Source: a virus | IMG/VR virus record: IMGVR_UViG_3300022200_007464 | Span: 1-40,551 of that record | Length of the DNA: 40,551 bases | Reading direction: 5' to 3' (one strand) | Shown: positions 25,142-34,259 of the stretch, piece by piece | How the letters are laid out: the number at the start of each line of letters is the position of its first letter | Numbering within the stretch: position 1 is the stretch's first letter | Position numbers and translations under genes: made by a program | Notes under the pieces: generated by a model | Seen by the model: only the letters and a program-made list of their open reading frames with translations | The model's database searches: none | What the model was told of the DNA's origin: nothing

Positions 25142-27832
25142 ATGCCAACGCCAAATATAGTTCAAGGACAGATAGCAATAGACCCATATAATGGGGTATT
25201 GTATTATAAAAATACTTCAAATATTCTTGTCAATACTTCTTTAAATTGGTCTCAGCCAAATGATTCTTTGATACAAACTGAAGATAGTGTACAGATAAAT
25301 TCTGATATCTCAATTTCTGGCAATCTAACAATTTCTGGCAACACTACCACTATCAATACAGAAACTTTAACTGTTGAAGATAATATAATTATTCTTAACT
25401 CTGGATTAACTGGAGTTCCTCCCGATGGTTTAAATGCTGGAGTAGAAGTAAACCGTGGCAGTGAAGATAATGTCGTAATCCGCTGGAACGAATCAGTTGA
25501 TAAATGGCAATTTACAAATGATGGAACTAATTATTACGATATTGGTTCTATAGAAACAGCTTCGATAGATGATTTAGCAGATGTTGTTTTATCTAATTCT
25601 TCAAATGGAGATTATCTTCGTTATAACGGATCTACTTGGATTAATGATGAAATAAATCTTGGGACAGACACCGTAGGAGATTATGTTCAGTCTTTAGTTT
25701 CTGGAACTGGAGTAACACTTTCTAATAATTCAGGAGAAGGTTCTTCTCCAACTATTTCGATTGGTCAAGACGTTTCTTCTTCAGCCAATGTAATCTTTAA
25801 TACAGTAACAGCAAATTTTGTTGGAAATGTTACTGGAAATATTTCGAGTATATCTACTCACAATATTGATGAATTGGCAGATGTTGTTATCACATCAGCG
25901 CAAAATGGTCAGCTTCTGCAATACAATGGAAGTACGTGGGTAAATAGTGTATTTCCATCTTCAGAGCCAATTGGTCACGAGAATAAGGCAGATAGCGTTA
26001 TTTCGTTTAACGAATCCACAAGACAATTTACAATATCTCCAGCTTCTAGTAGCTATACAGTATGGTGCAAGGGTATAAGATACGTAAAAACATCTACAGA
26101 ATCAACGACTTTACCAACGACATCTGGATTATATTATATTTATTTCGATAATACTGGAGTATTAAATTATAAAACAACTTATTTTGATTGGGAAAATGAC
26201 ACTCCTACAGCGTATATATACTGGAATCAAACAGATTCAAAAGCATATTTCTTTGCCGACGAGCGTCATGGAATTACTTTAGATTGGGCAACTCATGAGT
26301 ATCTGCATAGAACTCGTGGAGCAGTAATAGCTAGTGGATTTGGCGTAAATAATTACAGTATAGATGGAGATGGCAGTAGCGATGCGCACGCCAAATTTGA
26401 CATCGCAAATGGAACTTTCTTTGATGAAGATTTACAAGTTGACATTGTTCATAGCGAGACTCCTACAGCTGATACGTGGGAGCAAACACTACAAGGCAAC
26501 GCAGAAATACCAGTATTTTATAAGCTAAACTCGCACTGGACAAAAGATGTAGCAACAGAGTTTGCATTTAAACAAGGCACATCTCGCCCTAAATATAATT
26601 CATACAGTGCGCCAAACTGGTCAACAACAGATATTGACAATAACAAGTTTGCGATCTCTTGGATTATTGCTACAAATAACTTGAATGAGCCAGTCATTGC
26701 AATCATGGGACAGGCTTCATATAATACCATTGGCGAAGCAGAAGCAGCCATTTGGGAAGACCTTAATCTTGACGGGTTTCCAATTTTTGAATTCCGCCCG
26801 TTACACAAAGTCGTGTTTCAAGGAACAGACTCTTTTACTAATTCAGTAAATACAGCAATTCGTGGAATTTATGACTTAAGAAGAGTAACTTCTTCTGGGG
26901 ACTCAATTCCAACAACACCAGTCTCTGATCACGGTTCAATGACGGGTCTATCTGACGATGACCATACTCAATATTTAACAACTGCCAGACATGATTTACA
27001 CGATCACACAGTAGCTCTATCAACAGCTTCAATAAATGATTTGAGCGATGTTACAATTTCTATGGCAAACGATGGTGATTTTTTGCGATGGAATGGCGCT
27101 ACATGGATAAATGATGCAGTAAATCTTGGAGTAGATACTGATGGAAATTATGTTGAGTCTATATCTGCAGGAAACAATATAGTCTTAAGTAATGATATTG
27201 GATTAGGTTCAATTTCTCCAGAAATAGCTGTTTCTGCAACTCCAAATTTTGATTCAGTAACTACTGCAACTCTTTTTGTCGATTCAATAGAAATTGATCC
27301 AAGCGGAGCAAGCAGCACTGATCAAGTATTAAGATTTGATGGAACTAAATTTGTTCCAGGATTAGCGTCTACAGTTGCAGCTCTTTCTGACTTAACAGAT
27401 GTTAGTTCTGCTACTCCATCAAGTGGAGATTTCTTATACTGGAGTGGATCAGAATGGACGCCGGCAGTTCCTGCAACTGGAGTTCCTATAGTCTCTTCTG
27501 CTACACCTTCTACTCCACTTCTAGGTCAACTTTGGTTTGATTCTAACAGTGCTAGAACCTTTATTTATTATGATTCTCAGTGGATTGAAATAGGAACAGC
27601 TGCGCCACCTGTAACTACAGTGACCAAATATACTGAAATAATTGGCAATGGAGCATCGTCTTATTCTGTAGTTCATAATTTAAATACTAGAGATTTAGTT
27701 GTTGAAATATATGATAATTCGACTTATGAAACAGTCACATCAAGCGTAGCCAGAACTACTCTTGACACTATTACAGTATCGTTTGCGGCTTCAGTCTCCG
27801 CCAACGCTTACACAGTTGTTGTGATGGGTTAA
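25142..27832 (+). CDS. Large modular tail fibre
   Basis: The gene encodes 896 residues from ATG 25142. The N-terminus (QGQIAIDPYNGVLYYKN) is a fibre adaptor. Shaft modules include LTISGNTTTINTETLTVEDNIIILNSG, three copies of the D-L-x-D-V...YNGSTW module, and IEIDPSGASSTDQVLRFDGTKFVPG. A unique central domain of about 270 residues (about 285-560) may be the receptor-binding insert. It is followed by HGSMTGLSDDDHTQYLTTARHDLHDH, a His-rich fibre motif. The end combines PLLGQLWFDSNSARTFIYYDSQWIEIG with a beta-sandwich (SYSVVHNLNTRDLVVEIYDN). No frame break. The plain GGA at RFD-G-TKF is the internal control for recoding site 7. Confidence 0.82.
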   Translation: MPTPNIVQGQIAIDPYNGVLYYKNTSNILVNTSLNWSQPNDSLIQTEDSVQINSDISISGNLTISGNTTTINTETLTVEDNIIILNSGLTGVPPDGLNAGVEVNRGSEDNVVIRWNESVDKWQFTNDGTNYYDIGSIETASIDDLADVVLSNSSNGDYLRYNGSTWINDEINLGTDTVGDYVQSLVSGTGVTLSNNSGEGSSPTISIGQDVSSSANVIFNTVTANFVGNVTGNISSISTHNIDELADVVITSAQNGQLLQYNGSTWVNSVFPSSEPIGHENKADSVISFNESTRQFTISPASSSYTVWCKGIRYVKTSTESTTLPTTSGLYYIYFDNTGVLNYKTTYFDWENDTPTAYIYWNQTDSKAYFFADERHGITLDWATHEYLHRTRGAVIASGFGVNNYSIDGDGSSDAHAKFDIANGTFFDEDLQVDIVHSETPTADTWEQTLQGNAEIPVFYKLNSHWTKDVATEFAFKQGTSRPKYNSYSAPNWSTTDIDNNKFAISWIIATNNLNEPVIAIMGQASYNTIGEAEAAIWEDLNLDGFPIFEFRPLHKVVFQGTDSFTNSVNTAIRGIYDLRRVTSSGDSIPTTPVSDHGSMTGLSDDDHTQYLTTARHDLHDHTVALSTASINDLSDVTISMANDGDFLRWNGATWINDAVNLGVDTDGNYVESISAGNNIVLSNDIGLGSISPEIAVSATPNFDSVTTATLFVDSIEIDPSGASSTDQVLRFDGTKFVPGLASTVAALSDLTDVSSATPSSGDFLYWSGSEWTPAVPATGVPIVSSATPSTPLLGQLWFDSNSARTFIYYDSQWIEIGTAAPPVTTVTKYTEIIGNGASSYSVVHNLNTRDLVVEIYDNSTYETVTSSVARTTLDTITVSFAASVSANAYTVVVMG

Positions 27833-27942
27833 ATTTGACTTTTGTAAAAAATAATTATAAACTATATTAAACTAGTGTGAGTATATATTTTAAAAATATT
27901 ACTATACTTAGTGATTTAAATTAATCTTTTAAGGAGAAAATC
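27833..27942 (+). promoter_or_regulatory. AT-rich gap with promoter candidate and shared motif
   Basis: TTGACT at 27835-27840 with TAAACT at 27858-27863 (17 bp apart) is a weak promoter candidate. TATTAAACTAG at 27865-27875 recurs exactly at 30700-30710 before the next fibre gene. AAGGAG at 27931-27936 is a strong ribosome binding site for GTG 27943. No GC-rich terminator is seen. Confidence 0.4.
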
Positions 27943-30661
27943 GTGGCTTTTAGTGGTTCCATTTTTGCTGTAAATAATACACTTTTGTTGAAGAGATCTG
28001 ATGAAGCAAACAATGCTCCAGAGTCCCTCACTCTTGGAGAATTGGCAATCAACGTAGCTGATGGAAAGTTATTCTATAAGAATAGCACAGCAAACGCAAT
28101 AATCCGGAGTAAACCTTATCTCCAATGTTGTTGGTACAGCTAATCAAGTATCAGTTTCCGCAAACGCAACTAGTGGCGTTTACACTCTTTCTCTTCCTTC
28201 AACAATTCAAACAACACAAGCAAATGTAACCACTCTTTTCGTTAATGGAACGGAAATTGATACAGCTAACGCAACCACAAATCAAGTTTTAAAGTTTGAT
28301 GGAACAAAATTTGCACCTGGTCCAGATACAAACACAATTGAAGGAACTATCCATTCTGAAACAATTGGCGATGGAACAAATAGTTCATACACAATAAGTC
28401 ACAATCTTGGAACAAGAGATGTTGTTGTAGTTGCCCGCAACGCATCGAGCCCATATGAGGTCATTGATGTTCGCTGGGAAGCAACAACTACTGGAAGTGT
28501 AACGCTTGACTTTTCTGCAGCAGTAGCATCAAATGCAGTAAGAGTAAGCGTTTATGCTGCCGTTTCTGGAACTACGATTTCAATAGCTTCGATTGATGAC
28601 TTGGGCGACGTAACAATAACAAATGCAGCAAACGGAGATTTCCTTCGCTATGATGGTAACTCATGGATCAATGATCCAGTAAATCTTTCTACTGATACAG
28701 TTGGTGATTATGTATCCAATGTAACAGCAGGTACAGGTATTACAATATCCAATGCTGGAGGAGAAGGCTCTACTCCAACGATTGAAGTAACCGCAAATAC
28801 CTATGACGCCTACGGCGCAGCATCTAGCGCACAGTCAAACGCAGCAACATATACTGATAATGCAATAGCCAACGTTGCTACCGCATTTGATGTAGCCGCC
28901 GATAGCGGCTCCAGCAAGACGATTACTTCAGGTTCTGATACGCTCACAATCGCTGGTGGAACTGGTTTAAGCACAGCAACATCTGATACAGATACGGTAA
29001 CAGTATCTCTTGATAATACAGCAGTTACCGCAGGAACATATGGAGATTCTAATACAGCAGTAACATTTACTGTAGATGAACAAGGTCGCCTAACAGCCGC
29101 CTCAGAAAATGCAATAAGCATTCTTGCAAGTCAGGTTTCTGATTTCCAATCAAACGTTAGAGCTCAAATCAGTGCAGGTGGAGATCTATCATATAACTCT
29201 ACAACTGGTGTCATTAGCTTCACAAACGATGCTGGCGATATAGAGTCAGTCACTGCAGGAACAGGTCTTAGTGGTGGCGGTACATCTGGTGCCGTAACTC
29301 TAGATCTTGCTGATACAGCAGTTTCAGCTGGATCGTATGGGGCAGCTAATTCTGTTGCAACATTTACTGTTGATGCACAGGGTCGCCTAACCGCCGCTGC
29401 AAACACAACAATTTCAATTACAGCATCACAAATTAGCGACCTTTCTAGCAATGCAGTAACTTCACTCACTGGTACAGCAAATGAAGTTGAAGTATCAGCT
29501 TCAGCTGGAGCTATAACAATAGGCTTGCCAGACAACGTAACAATAGGTCAAAATCTTACTGTTACTGGAAACCTTACGGTTCAGGGCAATACAACAACTC
29601 TTAATACTGAGACACTTGCCGTTGAAGACAATATAGTAGTACTTAACAGCAATGTTACAGGGACACCAACATTAGACGCCGGCATTGAAGTTGAGCGTGG
29701 ATCATCAGATAATGCGGTCCTTAAGTGGGATGAAACAGCAGACAAATGGCAGATCAGCTCAGATGGCAATACATTCGCCAATATAGCCACTGTTGATGAT
29801 ATTTCTGGTATAACAATTAATTCTCTTAATGATGTTAGCGATGTAACTCTTACATCACCATCTGGAGATGATTTCCTAAAGTACACTGGTTCCGCATGGG
29901 TTAATTCAACAATAACGCTAGGTTCAAATACAGCAGGAGACTACGTTGAAGCAGTTGCAGCTGGGACTGGAATATCAGTATCTAATACCGGAACCGAAGG
30001 TGGAACATTTACAGTTACACTGGCAAATACAACAGTGGCAGCAGGTTCGTATGGATCAACTGATACGGTCTCTACATTTACAGTGGATGCCCAGGGTCGT
30101 TTAACTGGAGCAAGCAACGCATCAATATCCATAAACTCAACTCAAGTTTCAGACTTTGATGAAGCAGCTCAAGATGCGGTAAATACCGCACTAACTGCTG
30201 GAACTGGTGTAACAAAGTCATATGATGACGGAGCAAATACAATATCTTTGTCAATTGGCCAGGACGTAGCAACATCTGCATCTGTAACATTTGCAAACGT
30301 TGCTTCTGGAGCAATTACTCTTGATTCTGGAACAGGTGAACTTAATACTTCAACCCAATCAGTTACAGTTAATACTGTTACAACGGTAGATAGCTTTGAT
30401 AAGACTGTATACAGAACAGCTAAGTATCTAGTCCAAGTTACTCAAGGTTCTAAGTACACTTCTTCAGAGGTGCTCTTGGCTCATGATGGCACAGACTCAT
30501 ATCTTTCAGAGTATGCAGTAATTGAACTTGGCGGAACAAGAATTCCGCTTACTGTTTCAACATCAATTTCTTCAAATGATGTGCTCTTAAGAGTTACAAT
30601 CACAGACGCAGCATCAACAAATGCTACAGTTAAAGTTGCAAGAACATTGATTGCAGTGTAA
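27943..30661 (+). CDS. Large modular tail fibre, read through a +1 shift at 28105
   Basis: GTG 27943 has AAGGAG 6 nt upstream. Zero frame encodes the GELAIN adaptor (ESLTLGELAINVADGKLFYKN) also seen in the 23626 fibre, so the N-terminus is genuine. CGG at 28105 (codon 55) would lead to a stop at 28141-28143; the +1 frame is open through to 30661, giving about 905 residues. Modules: TANQVSVSANATSGVYTLSLP, DTANATTNQVLKFDGTKFAPG, a beta-sandwich SSYTISHNLGTRDVVVVARN, DLGDVTITNAANGDFLRYDG, several TAGTGxS and FTVDxQGRLTAAS shaft repeats, and LTVTGNLTVQGNTTTLN. A C-terminal beta domain of about 90 residues (FDKTVYRTAKYLVQVTQGSK) resembles fibre-terminal domains of cyanophages. Confidence 0.83.
28105..28108 (+). 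other. CGGA +1 recoding site 6 (large fibre)
   Basis: The reading is ATC CGG A, resuming at GGA GTA AAC. The shift joins the adaptor NSTANAII to G-VNLISNVVGTANQVSVSA. Zero-frame reading ends at TAA 28141-28143. Between 28108 and the next ATG in the +1 frame (28601) there are about 490 nt of open, fibre-like sequence with no start, so an independent downstream gene does not explain it. Confidence 0.85.
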
Positions 30662-30727
30662 GATATTAGCTAGAGATAGTTAAAACAATTTAATAGTTTT
30701 ATTAAACTAGAGGGATAGTGAACTTTA
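30662..30727 (+). other. Intergenic gap with AT hairpin
   Basis: TTTAATA (30689-30695) and TATTAAA (30700-30706) pair around GTTT, an all-AT stem too weak for a classical terminator. The right arm is part of TATTAAACTAG, repeated from 27865-27875. AGAGGG at 30709-30714 may serve as a distant ribosome binding site for GTG 30728. Confidence 0.45.
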
Positions 30728-33258
30728 GTGTCAGATAAAGATTTTGTAGTTAAAAACGGCCTAGTTGTCGGTTCAACCGCTTCTATCGCCGGAGTTGAAA
30801 TTGATCCATCTGGCGCTAGCTCTAATCAAATATTAAAGTTTAATCGGAGCTAAATTTGCTCCTGCAACTGAATCATCTAATATAACGGTTTCTACAACCG
30901 CTCCAGTTTCTCCATCTGAGGGAAATATATGGTTTGATTCCGAAACAGCAAGAACGTTCTTGTACTACGACTCTCAATGGATTGAGATTGGTGGAACAGC
31001 ATCTGGCGCAAGAATGCAAGTTGGAGACAATCCACCGACTTCTCCTTTAGATGGATCATTGTGGTTTAATTCAACAACTGCAGAAACTTTTATTTATTAT
31101 GACTCTCACTGGATTGAAGTAGGCGACATCGCCTCATCGGCAGATATATCTGATGCAGCAATAACTGAATCTAAATTAGCTAGTAATTCTGTAACAACTG
31201 CAAAAATATCTGATAGTTCTGTAACTACTTCAAAGTTAAATGATTTGTCTGTTACAGAAGCTAAAATTTCAACAAATGCTGTAACGACCACAAAAATTCT
31301 TGATGGAGCAGTTACTTCAGCTAAGTTAGCTAATGGAGTTATACCTCAATCTTTAGGTACAGCAGCAACAGTACAGTTTCAAGATTTAACATTAACACGG
31401 AAACTTAACGGTTCAAGGAACTACAACAACTGTTAACTCAAATACGCTTTCCGTTAATGATTCGACCATCACAGTAAATGCCAATACAACAGGAGTTCCA
31501 ACTCTTAATGGATCTTTTAAAGTAGAAAGAGGAGATTCTTCGGATGTATTTTTGCGCTGGAATGAAACAAAGGACGTTTGGGAAGTAACAGCAGATGGCA
31601 GCCAGTATTTTAGACTCCATAACGAAGAAGCAAATGTAAAAGATTTTGGAGCAACTGGAGATGGAACAACTGATGATACATCAGCTTTTTCTGCCGCTGC
31701 TACATATAACGAAGGAGCAATAACTTTTGATGATAATGGAATACAAAGAGCCCCAAGTGTTTTTGTGTATGTTCCAGAAGGTACTTATAATTTAGGTAGT
31801 TTAGTTGATACTGGTGGCAGAGAAGTAATTTGGGTAGTCGACAGAACCGCAAAAATAATTAATACTCAAAACTTGAATGGAAAATTATATAGACCTGGAC
31901 AAAGAATCTCTAGCATACCTTATGGAACTGAAGATAATGCTATTGGTATGGCCATAAGATTGTATCCAGATAGCTATGATCACAACAATGGAGCAGAGAT
32001 TCTTGGACTTACAAACGAAGCACAGCTTTCTCAATATACAGACAGAGACGCTGTTTCCGTGTTTGCTGATATTTTGGGTCCTCCACCTACTCTAACCTTA
32101 AGCAACGCTACTTATACCGCTACAACAGTTGTTCCAGCTTCAGCAATATCTGCTAGTAATTTAAGAAAACTACGAATAGGAATGGTGATAGACACCGCAC
32201 ACGCTACTAAGTATAGCGGCTTTATTACTGATTGGGCTTCAGATGGAACTTCTATTACAGTAGAGGGCTGGTATTTAGCAAATGGCACAGCTCAATCAGC
32301 TTCAACTCCTTCAGGATCAGCAACAGCTTATATCAATCCATTTACAAAAATCTGGGCACATAATGCAAACGTACTATTAAATTCAGACTCCCACGCAACA
32401 GCTGCAACTGGATTCGAACTTGGAATAGTTGACTCTAAGTCAAACTCGACAGCAGCATTTGGTGGAGATCATTATACATGGGGTTTTGATGCAGTAAATT
32501 TGGGAACAGGTAAAGTTCAGGCTTTCTTTGTTGCCAGAGGATCTGGTTTTGTTGGTCTTAGAGTAGACAATGCAGACACAGCACTATATTACAGGGGCAC
32601 TGGAAACGTAATTCAATCTATAAGAAGCAATAAAACATCCGCGGTAATAAGGTCCGATGGAACAATGGAGCTAGGCAGGCAAGACACAGCAGCCACCTGG
32701 TACATGGATATACATACATCTGGAAACGATGAATCAGTTAATGACTATGATGCAAGAATAGAAGTATCGGGAGGCAGCACAACAGACGGAACCGCAAACT
32801 TAACTCTGTATGCCAACAATACAAATACTCAAACTTTGAGACCAAGAGCAGACAATAGCTATACATTAGGTGGTGCAGCAAGAAGATGGACTCAGCTTTT
32901 TGCCGCCACAGCAACAATTAATACATCTGATGAAAGAGAAAAAGATCTAATCCTAGAAATCGACGAAGCGCTCATGCAAGCTTGGAGCCAGGTTCAATAT
33001 GTTAAGTTTAAATTTAAAGATTCTATTGAAACAAAAGGAGACGGAGCTAGATGGCATTTTGGGCTTGTAGCTCAAAGAGTTAAAGAAGTATTTGAAGATC
33101 ATGGCTTAGACCCCTTTGCCTATGGAATACTTTGTTATGATGAATGGTCATCTGAAGATGGGATTGAAGCGGGCAATCGATATGGCATAAGATATGAGGA
33201 AGCTTTGGCTTTAGAGTGCGCCTATCTTCGTTATAAAATAAATCAACTACAAAACTAA
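30728..33258 (+). CDS. Tailspike-like fibre with pectate-lyase-type fold and S74 chaperone, needing two +1 shifts (30845, 31398)
   Basis: From GTG 30728 three reading frames in succession build one protein of about 842 residues: frame 2 to codon 39, then frame 3 to codon 223, then frame 1 to 33258. The segments join at IEIDPSGASSNQILKFN-G-AKFAPA and DLTLT-G-NLTVQGTTTTVN, both exact matches to module borders in neighbouring fibres. Domains: adaptor; two GNIWFDSETARTFLYYDSQWIEIGG modules; a long SDSSVTTSKLNDLSVTEAKI repeat; then NVKDFGATGDGTTDDTSAF, the entry to a pectate-lyase-like beta-helix that often degrades surface polysaccharide. The end is an S74 chaperone, INTSDEREKDLI (S733, K738) and HFGLVAQRVKEVFEDHG. 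Reading CGG as Arg would yield only 41 residues. Confidence 0.84.
30845..30848 (+). other. CGGA +1 recoding site 7 (tailspike, first)
   Basis: The reading is AAT CGG A, resuming at GGA GCT AAA. Zero-frame reading ends at TAA 30851-30853 after one more codon. Paralogous segments FD-G-TKFVPG (gene at 25142) and FD-G-TKFAPG (gene at 27943) have plain GGA at the same Gly, so the only difference is one inserted C. Confidence 0.88.
31398..31401 (+). other. CGGA +1 recoding site 8 (tailspike, second)
   Basis: The reading is ACA CGG A, resuming at GGA AAC TTA. Zero-frame reading ends at TAA 31434-31436. The paralogous LTVT-G-NLTVQG in the 27943 gene and LTVT-G-DLLVQG in the 23626 gene have plain GGA. 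The site is at codon 224 of about 842, the only one beyond codon 80. Confidence 0.88.
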
Positions 33259-33319
33259 GATAACTTAATGTATTGCCAGCAAAAAGCAATTACTATTTTT
33301 ATAGCATCCGGAGGTTACA

Positions 33320-34225
33320 ATGCCAATTGATTTTCCTAATTCGCCGTCAAATGGAGAAACTTTTACTTCAGGCGATAAAACATGGACTTATAACGGAACA
33401 GCTTGGGTTTTAAGTATTGGATCTGTCGCCATAGCAAATGCAGCAATTGACGTTAACAAGCTTGATGGCGGAACAGCAACTAATGGATATTATCTAAAAG
33501 TTAATACTTCTGCAAACTCAGGAATAACTTGGTCTTCAATATCTGAAGTAATTAATTTAACTGAACTTGGCGATGTAAACATAGCAACTCCTAACTCTGG
33601 TCAAGTCTTAAAATATAATGGATCAGCTTGGGTCAATGACTCCGATGCCGAAGGTACAACAATATCAACATTAAATGATATTGGCGATGTAACAATTACT
33701 GGAGACGCAACTAATCAATTTCTACAATATAACGGATCAGCCTGGGTAAATCAAACAGTAGTAGGCGGAGCATCTGTTTCATCTAGTGCTCCAGGTAGTC
33801 CTACATCTGGCCAATTATGGTTTGACTCAGATGACGGTAAGACGTATGTATACTATGATTCATACTGGATTGAAATTGGCGGAAATCCACAAGCAGTCAC
33901 AATAAGCGATACTGCACCATCTTCTCCGATAACTGGTCAAGTTTGGTATAAATCAGATAATGGTGCAACGTATATTTATTATGATTCATACTGGGTTGAA
34001 ATTGGCGGAACGTCAACAAACGTAGTACTAAATACATTTGACGCCAAAGGTGATATAATAGTCGGAACCGCCGATAATACAATATCTAAACTTTCAGCAG
34101 GAACAGATGGACAAGTACTTGCCGCAAATTCCTCAACTGCAACTGGTTTAGAATGGAAGCAAATAGCAAGTGATCCACTAACTTCTCAAGCCGCCGCAAT
34201 GTTCATAATGGACATCGGTGCATAA
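33320..34225 (+). CDS. DFPNSP-type fibre adaptor (cassette 1)
   Basis: The gene encodes 301 residues; CGGAGG at 33308-33313 is the ribosome binding site for ATG 33320. It begins MPIDFPNSPSNGETFTSGDKTWTYNGTAWVL, an N-terminal module also heading the genes at 37711 and 39787. Two DxGDV...YNGSAWVN modules and two SGQLWFDSDDGKTYVYYDSYWIEIGG modules follow. The end is FDAKGDIIVGTADNTISKL...ATGLEWKQ, a fibre C-terminal motif. It probably forms the connector or shaft of an adhesin assembly with the next genes. Confidence 0.78.
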   Translation: MPIDFPNSPSNGETFTSGDKTWTYNGTAWVLSIGSVAIANAAIDVNKLDGGTATNGYYLKVNTSANSGITWSSISEVINLTELGDVNIATPNSGQVLKYNGSAWVNDSDAEGTTISTLNDIGDVTITGDATNQFLQYNGSAWVNQTVVGGASVSSSAPGSPTSGQLWFDSDDGKTYVYYDSYWIEIGGNPQAVTISDTAPSSPITGQVWYKSDNGATYIYYDSYWVEIGGTSTNVVLNTFDAKGDIIVGTADNTISKLSAGTDGQVLAANSSTATGLEWKQIASDPLTSQAAAMFIMDIGA

Positions 34226-34237
34226 AGCTGTTATAAT
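34209..34237 (+). promoter_or_regulatory. Candidate promoter before cassette 1 small protein
   Basis: TGGACA at 34209-34214, a 17 bp spacer, then TATAAT at 34232-34237 preceded by TGT (extended -10). The -35 box lies in the last codons of the adaptor gene. AAAAGGAG at 34241-34248 then serves ATG 34260. This is one of the best promoter matches in the window. Confidence 0.65.
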
Positions 34238-34259
34238 ATTAAAAGGAGCAAATTAAATT

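Noticed and set aside
30689-30706. Rho-independent terminator before 30728
   Set aside because: The stem is entirely A-T and lacks a following U-run, so it is too weak to call.
397-31401. Sequencing or assembly errors as the cause of the eight frame breaks
   Set aside because: Not excluded without raw reads, but unlikely. All eight have identical form, none is at a homopolymer, all fall in phase at a codon boundary before GGA, and all lie in the first third of the gene. No other type of indel is seen, and in-frame CGG is otherwise missing.
166-31436. Seven decaying pseudogenes
   Set aside because: The genes include a prohead protease and fibres needed for virions. The remaining sequence is intact over thousands of codons with no stop codons or second kind of mutation.
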